This document shows positions 44,405-57,065 of a stretch of DNA of 64,000 bases, piece after piece. Below the pieces are notes generated by a model, which was given only the letters and a program-made list of their open reading frames with translations, had not been told where the DNA came from and made no database searches. The position numbers and the translations under genes were made by a program. How positions within the stretch are numbered: position 1 is the stretch's first letter; each line of letters starts with the position of its first letter. The stretch comes from Chelonoidis abingdonii (lineage: Eukaryota; Chordata; Testudines; Testudinidae), in contig NC_133772.1 of the NCBI RefSeq assembly GCF_003597395.2, positions 137,125,579 to 137,189,578 on the forward strand, written 5' to 3'.

Positions 44405-45420
44405 GGGGCTGCCGTAACTTATTGCAGGGGTTGAATCAGCCCCCTGCTGCTCTTAGGATCTGGGCACTGAAGAAGTTCAAAAACCACTTATGTCCCCAAC
44501 TTCACCTCAGCTGTGCCTGAGCAGATCTGGTTTTTGGGTTTAAGTGTCTTGGTTTTTGTAGTTGGTAATAAAATGCCAAGTTCAGTGTTGAAACATTCAC
44601 TGCACTAGGTACTGTATAAACAATGTACCATAAGAGAAATTTATTCTTAAAAAAATCCCCAAACTCTTTTAAATGTAACTTGGGTTTCACCCTGCTCACA
44701 TTGAAATTGATGGCAAAGCTGCCACTGATTGCAAGGGGAGCAAAATTAGGCCTTTGGTTTTTGAGATGAAATATATAATTACACTGTGCAGAAAATGAAA
44801 TATTCCATGACAGCTTCAGAGTTTAAAAGAAATAGATCTTAGCAGATGCTGATCTGCAAGATAAACAAATTAATTCAATTCAATTCAGCCTCCTCTACAA
44901 TTGTACTCCTTTGTTCTTTGATTTAAAGTGCCAAATACAGCACGTATATGGCATACATGACAAAAAACACATGCCAGGACAGACACATAAATCTGCAAAC
45001 AGAAAACATATCCAGTTGTCCTATAGCTCTGTTGTGTTTGTCTATCATCCTTTAAGAACCTTGACTTTTATCCAGGCCGGAGAGCTACAAAACACAAAAA
45101 AAAGCAGCACTCCATTTTCAAAGCTTTAACAGCTTGTAAGTGAAATGATTGCCTTTGATGCTGAAATCTCTCAGGATTACATTAGTGTATTAGGTTGTAC
45201 TAAGCAAGCAGATTTAGCTTTGTTAGTTTAAAATCTCAGACTCCAAATGGAAAAAAAAGCATTTATTATTAAAAAATATTCAAAGCAATTTTTGCTACCT
45301 TGCTCTGTGCCTGTTGTGGAACCACTCACTCAGTCATAAGCATACAGACTTAGTCATGATATGAGAAATAACTCTTGGTTATTGCAGTATGAAAAGCTAA
45401 GCTCATTGAGCTAAGAAAAA
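44405..45420. other. No gene; hairpin-type phrase near 44690
   Basis: Around 44690-44745, TTGAAATTGATGGCAAAGCT and CACTGATTGCAAGGGGAGC form an imperfect hairpin like that at 2687-2759. No gene. Confidence 0.35.
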
Positions 45421-45426
45421 TGCCCG

Positions 45427-45512
45427 AGCCGGATCCTCAGCTGGTGTGAATTGCTGTCACTCCACTAAAGCTAATAGAGCTACTTCGGTTTACACCAGCT
45501 TGAGGTCTAGCA
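45427..45512. repeat. MITE-like palindrome
   Basis: GGATCCTCAGCTGGTGTGAA and GGTTTACACCAGCTTGAGGT are facing arms around a GTCACTCCACTAAAG centre. Half copies occur at 34868-34890 and 55632-55712. Confidence 0.6.
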
Positions 45513-45519
45513 CTGGAAG

Positions 45520-48270
45520 TGATATTTGTTTCTTAACCAAGATTGCATTTCTGCAGCCAATGCAAATTCGTCTTAAGACTTCTGTGATGGGTAAGCAGCA
45601 CGGTCAATACCGCAAGATTTCCTTATTTGGGCAAAGTTAGGGGTCTTCTTGATCACCAAGTCAATGTGTCGGGTTCCCCCCACACCCAATAACTACAACT
45701 GTCACATTTTCAGACACTCTGCAGTCTGACTTCTGGAAAAGTGCCAGACCAGGTCAAAATCCTTTCACAGAGAAGTAAACTTCCTCCAGAAACACAAAGC
45801 CTTAACATGGCATTTGGTCAGTGCTCTGTGCTAGCGTTTGACATGCGTATAGTATAGTACCTCGCAACCACAGCAGCTCATCTGTATGTCTCCTACTTTG
45901 CCCAAACTTAAGGCCCTAATAACAGAGTAAGTTCTGCCATGCTGCTGGCAGTGACTCAAGTTGATTTTATATACAGAGCCTATTGTTCTCCTTCCTGTAA
46001 CCCCATCTATTGTCTGTCCTTGGACTGCAAGGTCCTCAGAGCTGAGATTTTCCTCAAGTAACTGCGAAGGGCCGGGCACATAATGGCTATTACCATATAT
46101 AAATAATTAATAATTAAGATCTGGTTCATAAAAAGTGGGAGTAACTGTATTGGAATTAGGTTCATATAAAAAATAGATAAAGGCTCTCTTGTGGAGATAA
46201 CCAGCTTTCCATTAAATGAATGTATTTAAACAACAATGTTTCATTTACAGGTCTTAGGGAAAAGCAGTTCTGTGACTCCTCTGACTTATTTCAAGTTTAG
46301 AGCAGGATTTAATTCAGATCCTTTAATAATTAAAAGGCTTGCGAGTCTTCTTAGCCTCACAAAGAAGAAACAGATAAGCAGCTTTCAGAGTACTAGAACT
46401 CAGACTGCTGTTATAAGGGGCATTTGTGGAATATTCTTCCAGTTTAATAATAAACTGTACAATTTCATACCCAAATAGGAATATTAATACAGTTGCAATG
46501 CATAGATAAATTTCTTAACATTTTAGTTTGAGGTCTGTAAATGTCTTTAATTGTGAATTTTAATCTATTATGAACCAAGATCATATATGCTTTGAATATG
46601 TGAATACACTGATAAATTCAAAATAAAACAGCTACACAGTTTAATTCTGCACACAAGATGCAAACAAATTCAAAGTCAAGAAGGAAACACAAAACCCACA
46701 TGGAATGCAATTCCTGGTTCAAAGAAAGGGATGGATATAAACAAATGTCTTGGCTTCTTTCTGTCCCGGAATTTCCTATGACCTGGTGTTTCAATGCTGG
46801 CTTTAAATGCTAATTTTATATATAAAATATTAAAAATCACAGGAAATTTACAAGAACTAGTTTGATCTAAAGCCTTTGTAATCTGAATACAGATGGCTGG
46901 CTGCTGTGCTAATACTGTATCAGTTTATAATACTGAATACCTTAGTGCTGTGCCATATCAGATGCTGCTGCAATGGATCTTAATACCTCCATGTTGCATG
47001 AAAGGGTCGTTACACTTTTGTGATCTAAAATAATATTGTTGCTTGAAAAACAGGTTAAAGGGGAGGACATATTTTGTGCTTAACCTGCACAGATGGCTTC
47101 CATCAATTCCACTACATAATTCTAGTAGCTCTGTGTTATGTTACATAATAAAAACCCATATTTCTTTGCTAATAAAATGAGACAAGTTGTGAAGTGTACA
47201 GGATATTTGTTGCATTCTGCTACTTTCTTGAAGACAAGCTGTTTGCATTTGTCCTTTGTGTATCTTGTTCAAAACACTTCTGCCTGAAAAATTTCAGTAG
47301 CATTTAAAGCCATTATACAAGAGACAAGTAAAGGATTAGCCCTAAAGCTTGCTGGGACTGATTTTCAGAAGTGTTGAGGTTCCCATGGCTCCCACTGGAC
47401 TTCAGCTAGATTAGTGGGTGCTTCCTTTTTTTTTTTTTCTTTTTAATTTAAAAAACCTCCTTGCTATGCACACAAAAATGTAAATGCATTATCTGGTACT
47501 AAATCAGGTGCAGAAATAGTCTGTGCATCTAGGATAAATTGTCAGCATCAATCCTAAATTCTTGCATTAGTACTTCAAGCTGATCAGATAAAGTGGTGTT
47601 TTAGACTCATATCCTGTGAAGAGTTAAGCATGTGCTAAACTTGAAGCATATGCTTGGACTCATTGAATAATATAACAAAGTTTAGCATAGAATTGGGGTC
47701 TTAGAGCAGAACACATTTTACCAGAAAATAATTTTAGTTCACAAAAGTGAGGTTTTTTAATTTACTATTTAAAAAATATAGTGAATATCTGGGGCTTTTC
47801 TCCCCTGAATGACCATAGAAATATGATCCAAGCTATGTAACTTAATCAGAAAGTGCATTTGATCTCCTTCATGGGCTACCTTAGTGATGTGGACTCTGAA
47901 ATGACGTAGCATTTAGCAAGATTTAAAAAAAAATGAAGCAGCAGAGGTTCTCTCTAGTTTTATTCTCACAGATTATACCTAACAGGAAAGTTTGAAGAAA
48001 CGGAACTAACAGGTACAAGGCCACATGCTTCAGTTCTGCGGGGCAGGAGAATACAGCACTGGAAGCAAAATGCATCAAAAGTGTACAAAAAAATAGAAAG
48101 GAAAGACGTCCTGTAGCATGCCCTTGGAGCTGGTTAAAAAGAAGTTTTAGAACACCAGTATTCAGAGCGTCACGCCACGGAAATCCTTTCAGGGCAGCAG
48201 TACAGCACGCAGACCCAGCATAGCTACTTGAAAGTGACAAAGGGGATGCAGAGCTTCTCATCTCACTCAC
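45520..48270. other. Mostly unrecognised; MIR tail at 45955-46115
   Basis: TGGACTGCAAGGTCCTCAGA and AGGGCCGGGCACATAATGGC near 46020-46090 mark a MIR-type tail in plus orientation. A hairpin-type phrase (GATTTTCAGAAGTGTTGAGG) lies at 47360. I see no gene. Confidence 0.35.
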
Positions 48271-48274
48271 AATT

Positions 48275-48338
48275 GCATGACAACTCAGTGGAGTTACTCC
48301 TGATTTACACTAGTAAGGAAGTGAGATCAGAATCAGGC
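48275..48338. repeat. MITE-like palindrome half
   Basis: CTCAGTGGAGTTACTCCTGA and TTTACACTAGTAAGGAAGTG form one arm plus loop of the dispersed hairpin family, ending in the usual 'gatcagaatcaggccc'. Confidence 0.5.
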
Positions 48339-48399
48339 CCATGGCACATGTGAATACCTCCCACACCAAAGAAAAAAGAAAGAGGCAGCTGAAATCAGA

Positions 48400-49020
48400 A
48401 AGGGACCACATAATGCATCACATGTATAACTGGAGCCACCTACTACAAGGACCAGAGAACTGGAACCCAGGTCTGCAGATGACTGATGCTTCCACACCGC
48501 CACAACAGAGCTCCCATCCATGTGCTGTAAACCCTGTGGGGACTATGCATCACAGGAAGTACAGCCCGTGGAAGACACAATTGGCAGCAGCCTTCTGTTA
48601 CCTCTGATTCGTCCAGGTGCAGTATTTAAAAACAGAGGGAATTCCAGGAAACCATCTGCAACCTCGCAGCACCTGTCCTGTTGCGTAACAGACCCTGCTC
48701 TTGGTTCCTGCTTTGGTTTCTGGCTGTGTTTGCTGGCTCTGACCCTTGGATTGACTCCTGACTCTGGCTGTGGTCCCGTGGCTAGACTCCTAATGCTGAC
48801 TCCTGGTTTCTGAATCTGGCTCTGAGTCCCTGGCTTGACTCCTAGCGCTGACTCCTGCTCTGACCACTAGGCCTAACTCCTGATCCTACCCACTAGGCCA
48901 AACTGACCACATCCCCTCGTCTTTACTGACTCAAAGCACATCCTCAATTATCATGCTGATCCTTGACCTGCATGCAGAGGGTGCTTCTACCATGCCATGT
49001 TTGATGGGGCATCATGCTAA
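48400..49020 (+). mobile_element. LTR-like relic with GACTCCTG tandem stretch
   Basis: 'Gattcgtccaggtgcagtatttaaaaac' split near 48606-48634 gives a TATA-like element after an upstream GC-rich part. From 48690 to 48890 the phrase GACTCCTG(A/G)CTCTG recurs in a degenerate tandem arrangement, the signature of a common turtle LTR retroelement region. Both borders are uncertain. Confidence 0.4.
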
Positions 49021-49024
49021 TTAG

Positions 49025-50368
49025 TATGTTCCCCTATGACAATGGCACACACAGGGAGATACATGGCACTATTCTGCGACAACCTATACTCTGCACCCCA
49101 CACAGCGCAGTAACGTAAGACCTACAGAGATCTCTGTAAGGACTACTGAAAGGTCCCAGGAGGTAAGAAGAGGATCTATGAGGTCTCATTTTCTTTATCC
49201 CTTGTAAGAAGGTTTGTAGCACACAATGATACCTTACTCCAGACTCTGGTAAAGTGGAAATCAACACTAGCTAAGCAAACTCTGATCATGCTACTTAAAG
49301 ACTTGAATTAAAAAGCTTTGTTAGGCAGTCTTGAACGATAGACAGAGGACAAGCATTAGGGATCAGTCATGTATCACTAGAAGGCAGGTCACTTGACCTT
49401 AAATTTCATCTCCTTTTTATGTTTACTGTCCCTACCTGACTTTTGCAGTGAGCAGCGCTGTATTAGTAACTGTGGTACATTTGCACATCCTCTCTCCAGA
49501 GGAAAATGCCGAGCCTCATATTAGTGTTCAGTTGTGTGCCAAATTCTGTGCCAGAGTATGCATGGTTACGCTGCTCTGACCTCTGCCACAGCTAATGCTC
49601 ATACAGAACTTGGGAAATCTAAAGCCCTCGGTAAGGTGGTACTTACTATTTTGATGTATTATTATTTTCAAAGTGCTCACCAGAGGAACCAGGGTCACAT
49701 TGTACAGGAAACCAATAGCATAAAAAAAGGGATGAAGATAAAGAGAAATAAACTCGAAGGTGAAAAAACACAAAATAGTCCAGAGCACACAGAGCGGGCT
49801 AGGGAGTTGGCCTGTGCTCCCTCTTTGTCCTCTCTCCATTTCTGGGCCAGCTATGCAGCAGTTTGGTTCCCTGCTCTAAATTATACCAGTTGCTCCAGCC
49901 CCAAGGGGCTGAACCAACCACCAGAGATGAGGTAGAGAATTTCCAGTCACATCCCCTTTGCTCTGGCCATAGCCCTTACAATAGCAGGCAACAGCTTTGT
50001 CCACTCTGTACCATCTGAGGAGTCCGTCTACATTGGGGTGATTCTCCCAGGGCCGGGGGAGGGAAGGGTTTACACCAGCTCTGTGTCCAGAACTTGCTGA
50101 CAGTGCAGGCTGGGGCATGATCTGTGCCCATGTATGCAATGACCTACAATCATAAAGAGCCCAGTTTTCAATGAGGGCTCAAGTGGAGATCAACATTTGA
50201 AACTCAGGCCCTAAAACGTACCTTATCTATCTATCTATCTCAATGTTACACAGCTAGGTTTGTCCAAAACCGCCGGGTGGGATTTTCAAAAACACTTAAG
50301 TGATTTTGAAGCACAAGTCCCATTGCCATTTATTGTTCTATTTTAAAAGGAAGAGGAACTGGAGGTGA
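49025..50368. other. No gene; ATCT microsatellite at 50224-50241
   Basis: Four to five ATCT units lie at 50224-50241. A 133-codon plus-strand frame at 49534-49935 has no recognisable domain. No other feature. Confidence 0.4.
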
Positions 50369-50372
50369 CTTA

Positions 50373-50643
50373 GGGCTTGTATGCACTTAAAATGCTACAG
50401 CAGTGCTGCTGTAGCACTTCAGTATTGACACTACCTTCGCCAATGGGAGGCCTTCTCCCATTGGTGTAGATAATCCACCTCCCAGAGAGGCGGTAACTGG
50501 GTCAATGGAAGAATTCTTTCATTGACCTAGCACTGTCTACATGGGGATTTAGGTCGGTTTAACTACACCACTCAAAGGTGTAGATTTTTCACATCGCTGA
50601 GCAACATAGTTATGATGGCCTAATTTTCTAATGTAAACAGGCC
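50373..50643. mobile_element. PIF/Harbinger-type MITE, 271 bp
   Basis: The ends GGGCTTGTATGCACTT and AATGTAAACAGGCC are inverted, and both flanks carry the 3-bp TTA target duplication of this superfamily (50370-50372 and 50644-50646). Inner hairpins include GCCAATGGGAGGCC facing TTCTCCCATTGG and GTCAATGGAAGAATTC facing TTTCATTGACC. Confidence 0.75.
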
Positions 50644-50649
50644 TTACTG

Positions 50650-52520
50650 TCCTCACTTTTAACCCACACATAAATCTGAAGCCCTTGTTTTATTACCAAG
50701 AGGAATTTCCTAAAATCCTTGAAAATAAAGCATGCAAGAAGCAGCTCATTAAAAGTGTATGAGGATGTTATTAAAGAAGCAAATCTGGTTATCAGCACTG
50801 CAAGTGCATTCTTCTGGGGTCAGGTGGCAGTGGGGAAACCAGCGCCTCTTTCAGCAATCCCACAGAGATGTTTGCAGAACGACTGCCATTTGTCATAAGA
50901 ACATTTCTTAAATTGTTGCGAGCACTTTCAAGTACCTGATTGTGACGTGCCCTGTTATTTTACTGATTAATGCATGAGTGAAAGTATTAGTCAAATACCA
51001 CCTCCATACAAAGGGTAGTCCCAACAAAGGAACCAGAATTGCCTCCTGTGTGGTGGTGGGGGGTGGGGGAGGGCATTGCAACATGTTTTATTCAAGGCTG
51101 TGCCATTTTGCCAGCAATTCTATTAGTAGTTTCGGCGCTTGAAACGGTTCCCTTTCCTCACACGAGCTGGCAGAGCAGCTGCAGCCAGCCAGTTGGAGGG
51201 AGCTCATCCTTTCCCATGGAGAATCAGTACAGCAACCACTGTGCGCTCAAAGCAACTGAAGGAGGTGAAAACAACTGGTTTCAAACAGTAGCCAAGAGCA
51301 AGGCTGGTGCACCTCCCAGAGGTTCAAGGGGAAGTAGTTTTAAAGATGGCAGATGGTTTGTCCCGCCTGCAAGTCATTGACAGTGACTCAGGTGCTTCTC
51401 GGCCAGATGGAGCCAGTTGCTCCTTTTGGAATGGGCTTAGAAGCCCCTGAAACTATGGGAGTGACATGGAAGGATGGAGGAAAGCTGTATGAAATAATCC
51501 CCAGGAGACTGTATTAACAGCTAACTCCCATTATGTTAATTGCCCTCATGTTGTCCCGTCCTGTCCCCAGACTCCAAGGTTGACCAGAAATCAGAATTCC
51601 ATTTCAGAACAACATCACACAAATAATCATGCAGGAGTGGTGGGGGGATATTATCAATCAGATCAAACAGAATATTTACACCTACAGTCAAGGGAACATG
51701 TAATCTACACGTGTAATCCAGAGCTGTGCCAAAGGCTCATAGCACAACAGGGAACCACACAGAAGCTACCTTGTTGAGTATTTCACTACAAACCTGAAAC
51801 TCAAGCCATGTTTGTGGAAAGATCCACTAAGGTTCTGATACTTTTCAAGTTTTTTTTTAAATGTTTTATTGATTGGTTTACTTTTATATGGTTCTGATGT
51901 AAAATCAGGTGAACCACTGCTTTTTTATCCAACGTTTCTCTTTCAATCTGTGGGGATCACAACCCAAGACATGATTTGCTTTTGGCTGAGCACTGAACAG
52001 TGTAGCCAGTACTGCACATTCCCAAACCCATTTTCACACGAACCCATAAACAGCAAAAGTCGCTGATTTCTGCAATGGAGAGTCTGAAAATTGTTACTTA
52101 GAGCAACATTGGTATTGAAGATTTTATAAGATACCAAAGCCAGCACAGGATATTGAGTATCTGGAACACTACAGAAATATATTGTTAAAAAAAAAATAAT
52201 CAGTGCATGACAAGAAATACACTTAGAAACATTTATGAGCCAGATCTGGAAGCTCTGACTATGAGAGCACTGCAAAATGGGACCAGTTGCTGGCTTTTCC
52301 TTTTCCCCCACATTCTTTATTTGGAGAGCGGTTAAAAGGTTCTCTAGCGATATGTTTTTAATTAAAGAATGTGACCACTAAAAAGGATTAAACAAACCAA
52401 CAATTGACTTGCCCTGGCAGTGCAGGAATTTGTGTAAGCATCACGATTGGTACTATCTTTTTATTGTTTATGAGACAATGAAAGTCTCATAACTGGCAGC
52501 CTATCAAAATAGATTTTTTA
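50650..52520. other. No gene or recognised repeat
   Basis: No supportable feature. A G-rich stretch (GTGGTGGGGGGTGGGGG) lies at 51050-51070. Confidence 0.4.
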
Positions 52521-52524
52521 GTTC

Positions 52525-52910
52525 AGTGACTAAAAAATGGTTTCAGGCTGACATAAGATGAATTTTTTTTTTATCCTTTTTGCAAACCAAAAAAGTCAAA
52601 ACAATTTAATTTCAGGTCAAACAAAATGTTTCGTTTGACTGAAAACAAAATGTTTCATTTTCAATATTTTTTTTAACCTTTTAATAAAATAAATAAAATG
52701 GAAGTACAATTCAAAAAGAAAAGTAATTTCAAATTGGAAAATCAAAATATTTTGTTCAGAAAATGTCAAAACTTTTTGATTTTTTTCAGAATTTTTGTTT
52801 GTTTGTTTCCTGACTGAAACCATTCGGCAAGTTTGAGATGAATTCCTGAAATGTTGTGGTTGACCCAAATCTGTTTTTTTCAACTAGAAAATGTTGTCCA
52901 GCTCCAATGG
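52525..52910. repeat. Foldback DNA element relic
   Basis: The long arms rich in GAAAA and TTTTC, the facing phrases TTCAGGTCAAACAAAATG and GACTGAAAACAAAATG, and the right end TTGTCCAGCTCCA mark the same foldback family as at 17492 and 41755. Confidence 0.4.
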
Positions 52911-52914
52911 AAGC

Positions 52915-53780
52915 CTTTCCATTAACTCCAATCGGATTTGGATCAGGCCTTAAGTGACTGTCCTAGTTTTCAAAGGCTCCTAGAAATGCTGAGGTGCTGC
53001 GGAGTTCATATTTGTTTCATCAATTGTTCTAACAGTGAGCATCATACAAAACATTAATGGCTCAACCCTCCTTCCTGGAGCCAAACTCAAAGGAACTGGG
53101 CTCGACATGAGCAAGCATGACAGGACTGGGGAAGGAAGTCATCTTCCCGAGAGGTCATGGATCCACTCTGCAACTTAGCCTGAGCCTCTGTCTTCTCCCA
53201 CTTGCACACCTTAGCTCTTCTGGGGACAGTAGCCAACAACTGTATGTAGCACAGCAGATCCTTCTGCTGCCACAACCCATTAGGGGAGGAGGTGCAAGCA
53301 GGTTCTGGGGAACTGAGTAAAATTCTGATGCCTCAGAAGTCAGTGGAAGTTTTGCACTCACTCCGGCGGAATGGAATTTAGCTCAGGGTGCTTGGTCTCT
53401 CAAACTGTCTCTGTCAGCACCACACAACGCTATCAATTCTGCTGTCTTGGAGGAAAAGGCATGATTGCCCCTAGACACTAAAAACAACTATACTACTCTT
53501 TGATCTGCTCATTTATCAGTCATCCTAGAGAAGGGAAGCAGCATAAAATGTAGGACAGGCTGTACTGTAAGAGCTAATGCTACAAAGGCCAATTCACACC
53601 TGCTAACTCCTGTGAATACACAGGCAAACAGCAGCAGGTGTGTCATTTAAACTGATTTTACTACTGGGTGTGCCTTTAACCTATGTATAGAGCCACAACA
53701 ATACCTTGCATTGTTCCTAGAAATTGTCCTAATTAAGCAAAGATACTATTTATCAAGCGGTTGAATAAGTGGATTCTTCT
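52915..53780. other. No gene or recognised repeat
   Basis: Only short hairpin-type phrases (CCATTAACTCCAATCGGATT at 52920). No gene. Confidence 0.4.
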
Positions 53781-53784
53781 AAGG

Positions 53785-54226
53785 CAGGGGTGGCCAACCT
53801 GTGGCTCCAGAGCCACATGCGGCGCTTTAGAAGTTAATATGCGGCTCCTTGTATAGGCACTGACTCCAGGGCTGGAGCTACAGATGCCAACTTTCCAATG
53901 TGCTGGCGGGTGCTCACTGCTCAACCCCTGGCTCTGCCACAGGCTCTGCCCGCCCCATCCACCCCTTCCTGCCTCCTCCCCTCAGCCTGCCATGCCCTAG
54001 CTCCTTTCCCCTCCCCCACCCGAGCCTCCTGCATGCCACGAAACAGCTGATCTGGAGGTGCAGGGACGGAGAGGGGAGGCGCTGATCAGCGAGGCTGCTG
54101 GTGGGTGGGTGGCGCTGCGAATAGGGTGAGCAGCTGATTGGGTACTGCTGGCATATTACTGTGGCTCTTTGGCAATGTACATTGGTAAATTTTGGCTCCT
54201 TCTCAGGCTCAGGTTGGGCACCCTTG
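53785..54226. mobile_element. Non-autonomous hAT element, 442 bp
   Basis: The ends CAGGGGTGGCCAACCTG and CAGGTTGGGCACCCTTG are near-perfect inverted repeats. The flanks TTCTAAGG (53777-53784) and TTCTACTG (54227-54234) agree in six of eight bases, an aged 8-bp duplication. The C-rich interior is non-coding. Confidence 0.85.
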
Positions 54227-54264
54227 TTCTACTGTATTGAATGGATCCCCTTTTATTGAATGGC

Positions 54265-54325
54265 CTCCAAGTCCTGGTCCTATTGGAGTCAATGGTAACT
54301 TTACCTTTGTTGTTAGTAGGACCAG
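54265..54325. repeat. Palindromic MITE-like repeat
   Basis: AAGTCCTGGTCCTATTGG and GTTAGTAGGACCAGGATT are complementary arms around GAGTCAATGGTAACTTTACC; same design as 2687-2759. Confidence 0.5.
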
Positions 54326-54419
54326 GATTATGTACTGAGGCATAAGACTGAAGGGCAAGTGACTGACCTCCAGAGAAATGTATTACACCTCTAGAAAGGA
54401 ACTAGGTAACTTGTTTCAG

Positions 54420-54655
54420 AATGGTCTAGTCCAGTAGATCTCCCATTTGACTGGGATCCAGGACACCTGGGTTCTAGTCACACTGCTACTACTGACCTGT
54501 GTGATCTGGGTATTTCCCTTCCTCTTTCCCCACTCTGTATTATGGTTGGGGTTGTCTCTAATTATGTGAATGTTCAATGTCTAGTACATTAGCCCCATGT
54601 CCCACTGGGGGCCTCTAGGTCCAACCTTAATACAAATAATGATGATAAAAATAGA
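54420..54655 (+). repeat. MIR-type SINE with tail
   Basis: CACCTGGGTTCTAGTCACAC, CTGTGTGATCTGGGTATTTC and the tail CATTAGCCCCATGTCCCACT, GGGCCTCTAGGTCC, ending 'aatacaaataatgatgat', give the full MIR order. Confidence 0.65.
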
Positions 54656-54659
54656 GGGA

Positions 54660-57060
54660 AATGGTAGCCATGTATTTAAAAGGCACTGATGACATCTCAG
54701 GACATAACTAATGGCCAGTCTAATCATTACATTTTGCCCAGTTTTGCAATTGTGTATATTTTTATTCCCATTGGCTGATACATACATTCCCTAGCGACAC
54801 CATAAATGTTAAAATATATTTAATATGACAACTCTGCTTGATTAAGGTTTCCTTCTTTAATTATAAATGTATCAGATTTACTGTATAACAGAATGATGGC
54901 CAATCTCATTTTGAGCAGTAGATTATATGAAATGTGAATGAATTGTGTTATCCAGGTTTTATAGTAACCATTTACAAATTTAGAGGGACTATCTGTTTTG
55001 TTTTTAAGTTTTTACTCTCTAAAAACCAAAGCTGCATGTGTGGCAACCTAAAAAAAGGGTATTTAAAATGCAGATGTGAATTTAAAGATTGCATTAGCAA
55101 CACTCACTCCTTCCTCTTGGTACTTTGCCCAGACTTGGCAGATGTAAATCTAATTTGCCCTAATTATGCTTTTCTAAAAGAATGCTGATTAGAGAAGCTG
55201 TACGCAAGTCTCTCCAGTTGCCTTTTTATACATATGAATCATCTACCATTTTGAAACAACAAAAACCTTTCCCATGTGTTTTCAAACCTTCCCACTTATT
55301 TTATAAAAACACTGCAGGAATTAACAGTTAAGAAAATAAGAAGACATTTTAATTTTTCTCAGAACATTAATTTCTAATGTTGAAGAGCAAAATGAAGGCA
55401 CTTGAAAATAAAACAAGGGATTATTAAGCTGCACCTGTTGGATACAACAGTGCATTACATCTAGAGTATGGCTTATTGTATCTTATCCACCCTCTGCCAT
55501 TACCGATGTTTGTGTTCAATAGTGTGTTTGTTGCAGATATAAAAAGCACAAACCCCAGAAATATTCCCCATGGAATTAACTCCCCAAATTTAGAAACTGT
55601 GTAGCCTCAAACACACGGCCAAAAAGATTAGGAACCAAATCCTCAATTGGTGTAAATTGGTGTCATTCCACTGAAGTGAATAGCTCCACCAGCTGACGAT
55701 CTGGCCCCTAAGTAGCTAAAGATCCAAATCAGAAACTATATTGAGGAAATTCAGTAAGACACAATTTCTGTCCCTCTCCCCAAAACAGTGGTCTTACATC
55801 TTTGTATGTACATGTATGATTATTTGGCTGTGGAGATAATGTGCATGCGAAACAATCAAGCGGGATACGGTTCTTTAGTTTTTATTTTTTTGCTTAAAAT
55901 CGAATTGGAATATATTTTCATGACTTCTTTTCTAACTGTGTTCAAAACTAGGAGGGTTGGATGCTCCGAACAAGCAGGTGGCAAACCTGGAGCTCTAACT
56001 TGATAGAACTTGAAACTAGAAGAATTCAAATTGGTAATAAGACACCAGTTTTAAGTAGAGAGTATAATTAACCATTAGAATAGCTTGCCAAGAGATGAGG
56101 TAAATATTCCATTGCTTGAAGTCTTTATATCAAAGTAAGGGCTTGCCTACCCAACAATTAGACCATGACAAGCTGGGGTACGAATCTGCCCAGCACTAGC
56201 TTTCCATGAACTAACTGTCCTGCTGATGTTAACAGTTCATTAACGCACTTTGAACTGGTCCCATTTCAGAGGACTAGATGAGACAGTATTAACTAACTGG
56301 CAGTGTGTGTTAGCAGGATCCACCTAGACAGTCCATAGCAGGCTAGCGCAGGAGAGATTCACATTCCAGCTTGCCATGAACCTGTAGTTCGGCCACAATG
56401 CCAAGTCAGGTGAGTTGAGGGCACTAAGCAACTATCAGGTTTAGGCTCAAAATACATAGATTACTGAACAAGTGAAAACAGACCTGGAGTAGGGAAGGGA
56501 AAGAGAAGAGATGAAAGAGAAAGGGCCAAATTTCTGCTAGTGTAACCAATGAAGTCATTGGACCTCCACCAATTTACACCGTCTGAGAATCTGGCCCAAA
56601 CTAAGGAAAAGAAAATTTTATCTTGAGGAAGCACTATTTATAGACAATTCAAATAGATAATTTTTAAAACATAAATCAACTGTGAGAAAGGGCATAGCAT
56701 GTCGGAAGTGAGATAAGTGACAGAAATCAAGCAGAACAAAGTGATCTTAGAAGTGGATTAGGAGCCTGATTTGAAGCCCATTGAAAGTTTTTGACTTCAG
56801 TACATTTTGGATTAGGCCCTAGCAGAAGAAAAAGGAGGCATTTTCAGTTACAGGAGTAGACATTTGTAGCTTCTTTAAAACCAACCTGCAAATCAGGTGT
56901 GGGGTTTAAAGACAGATAACTAATGCATCATCACAAAATGATGCCTGAGGAGGAAAGCAACAGGGAGGTCTACATTATACTTCCTTTCATAATTCAAATA
57001 ACCAACTCTTTCATCACTATCAAAAGAGAGTACTTTTGGGGAGGTGACAGTTTTATATCA
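54660..57060. other. No gene; two MITE-like hairpins
   Basis: The hairpins lie at 55632-55712 (CAAATCCTCAATTGGTGTAA ... CACCAGCTGACGATCTGG) and 56525-56600 (GGGCCAAATTTCTGCTAGTG ... ACACCGTCTGAGAATCTGGC). No coding feature is supportable. Confidence 0.4.
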
Positions 57061-57065
57061 GAAAG

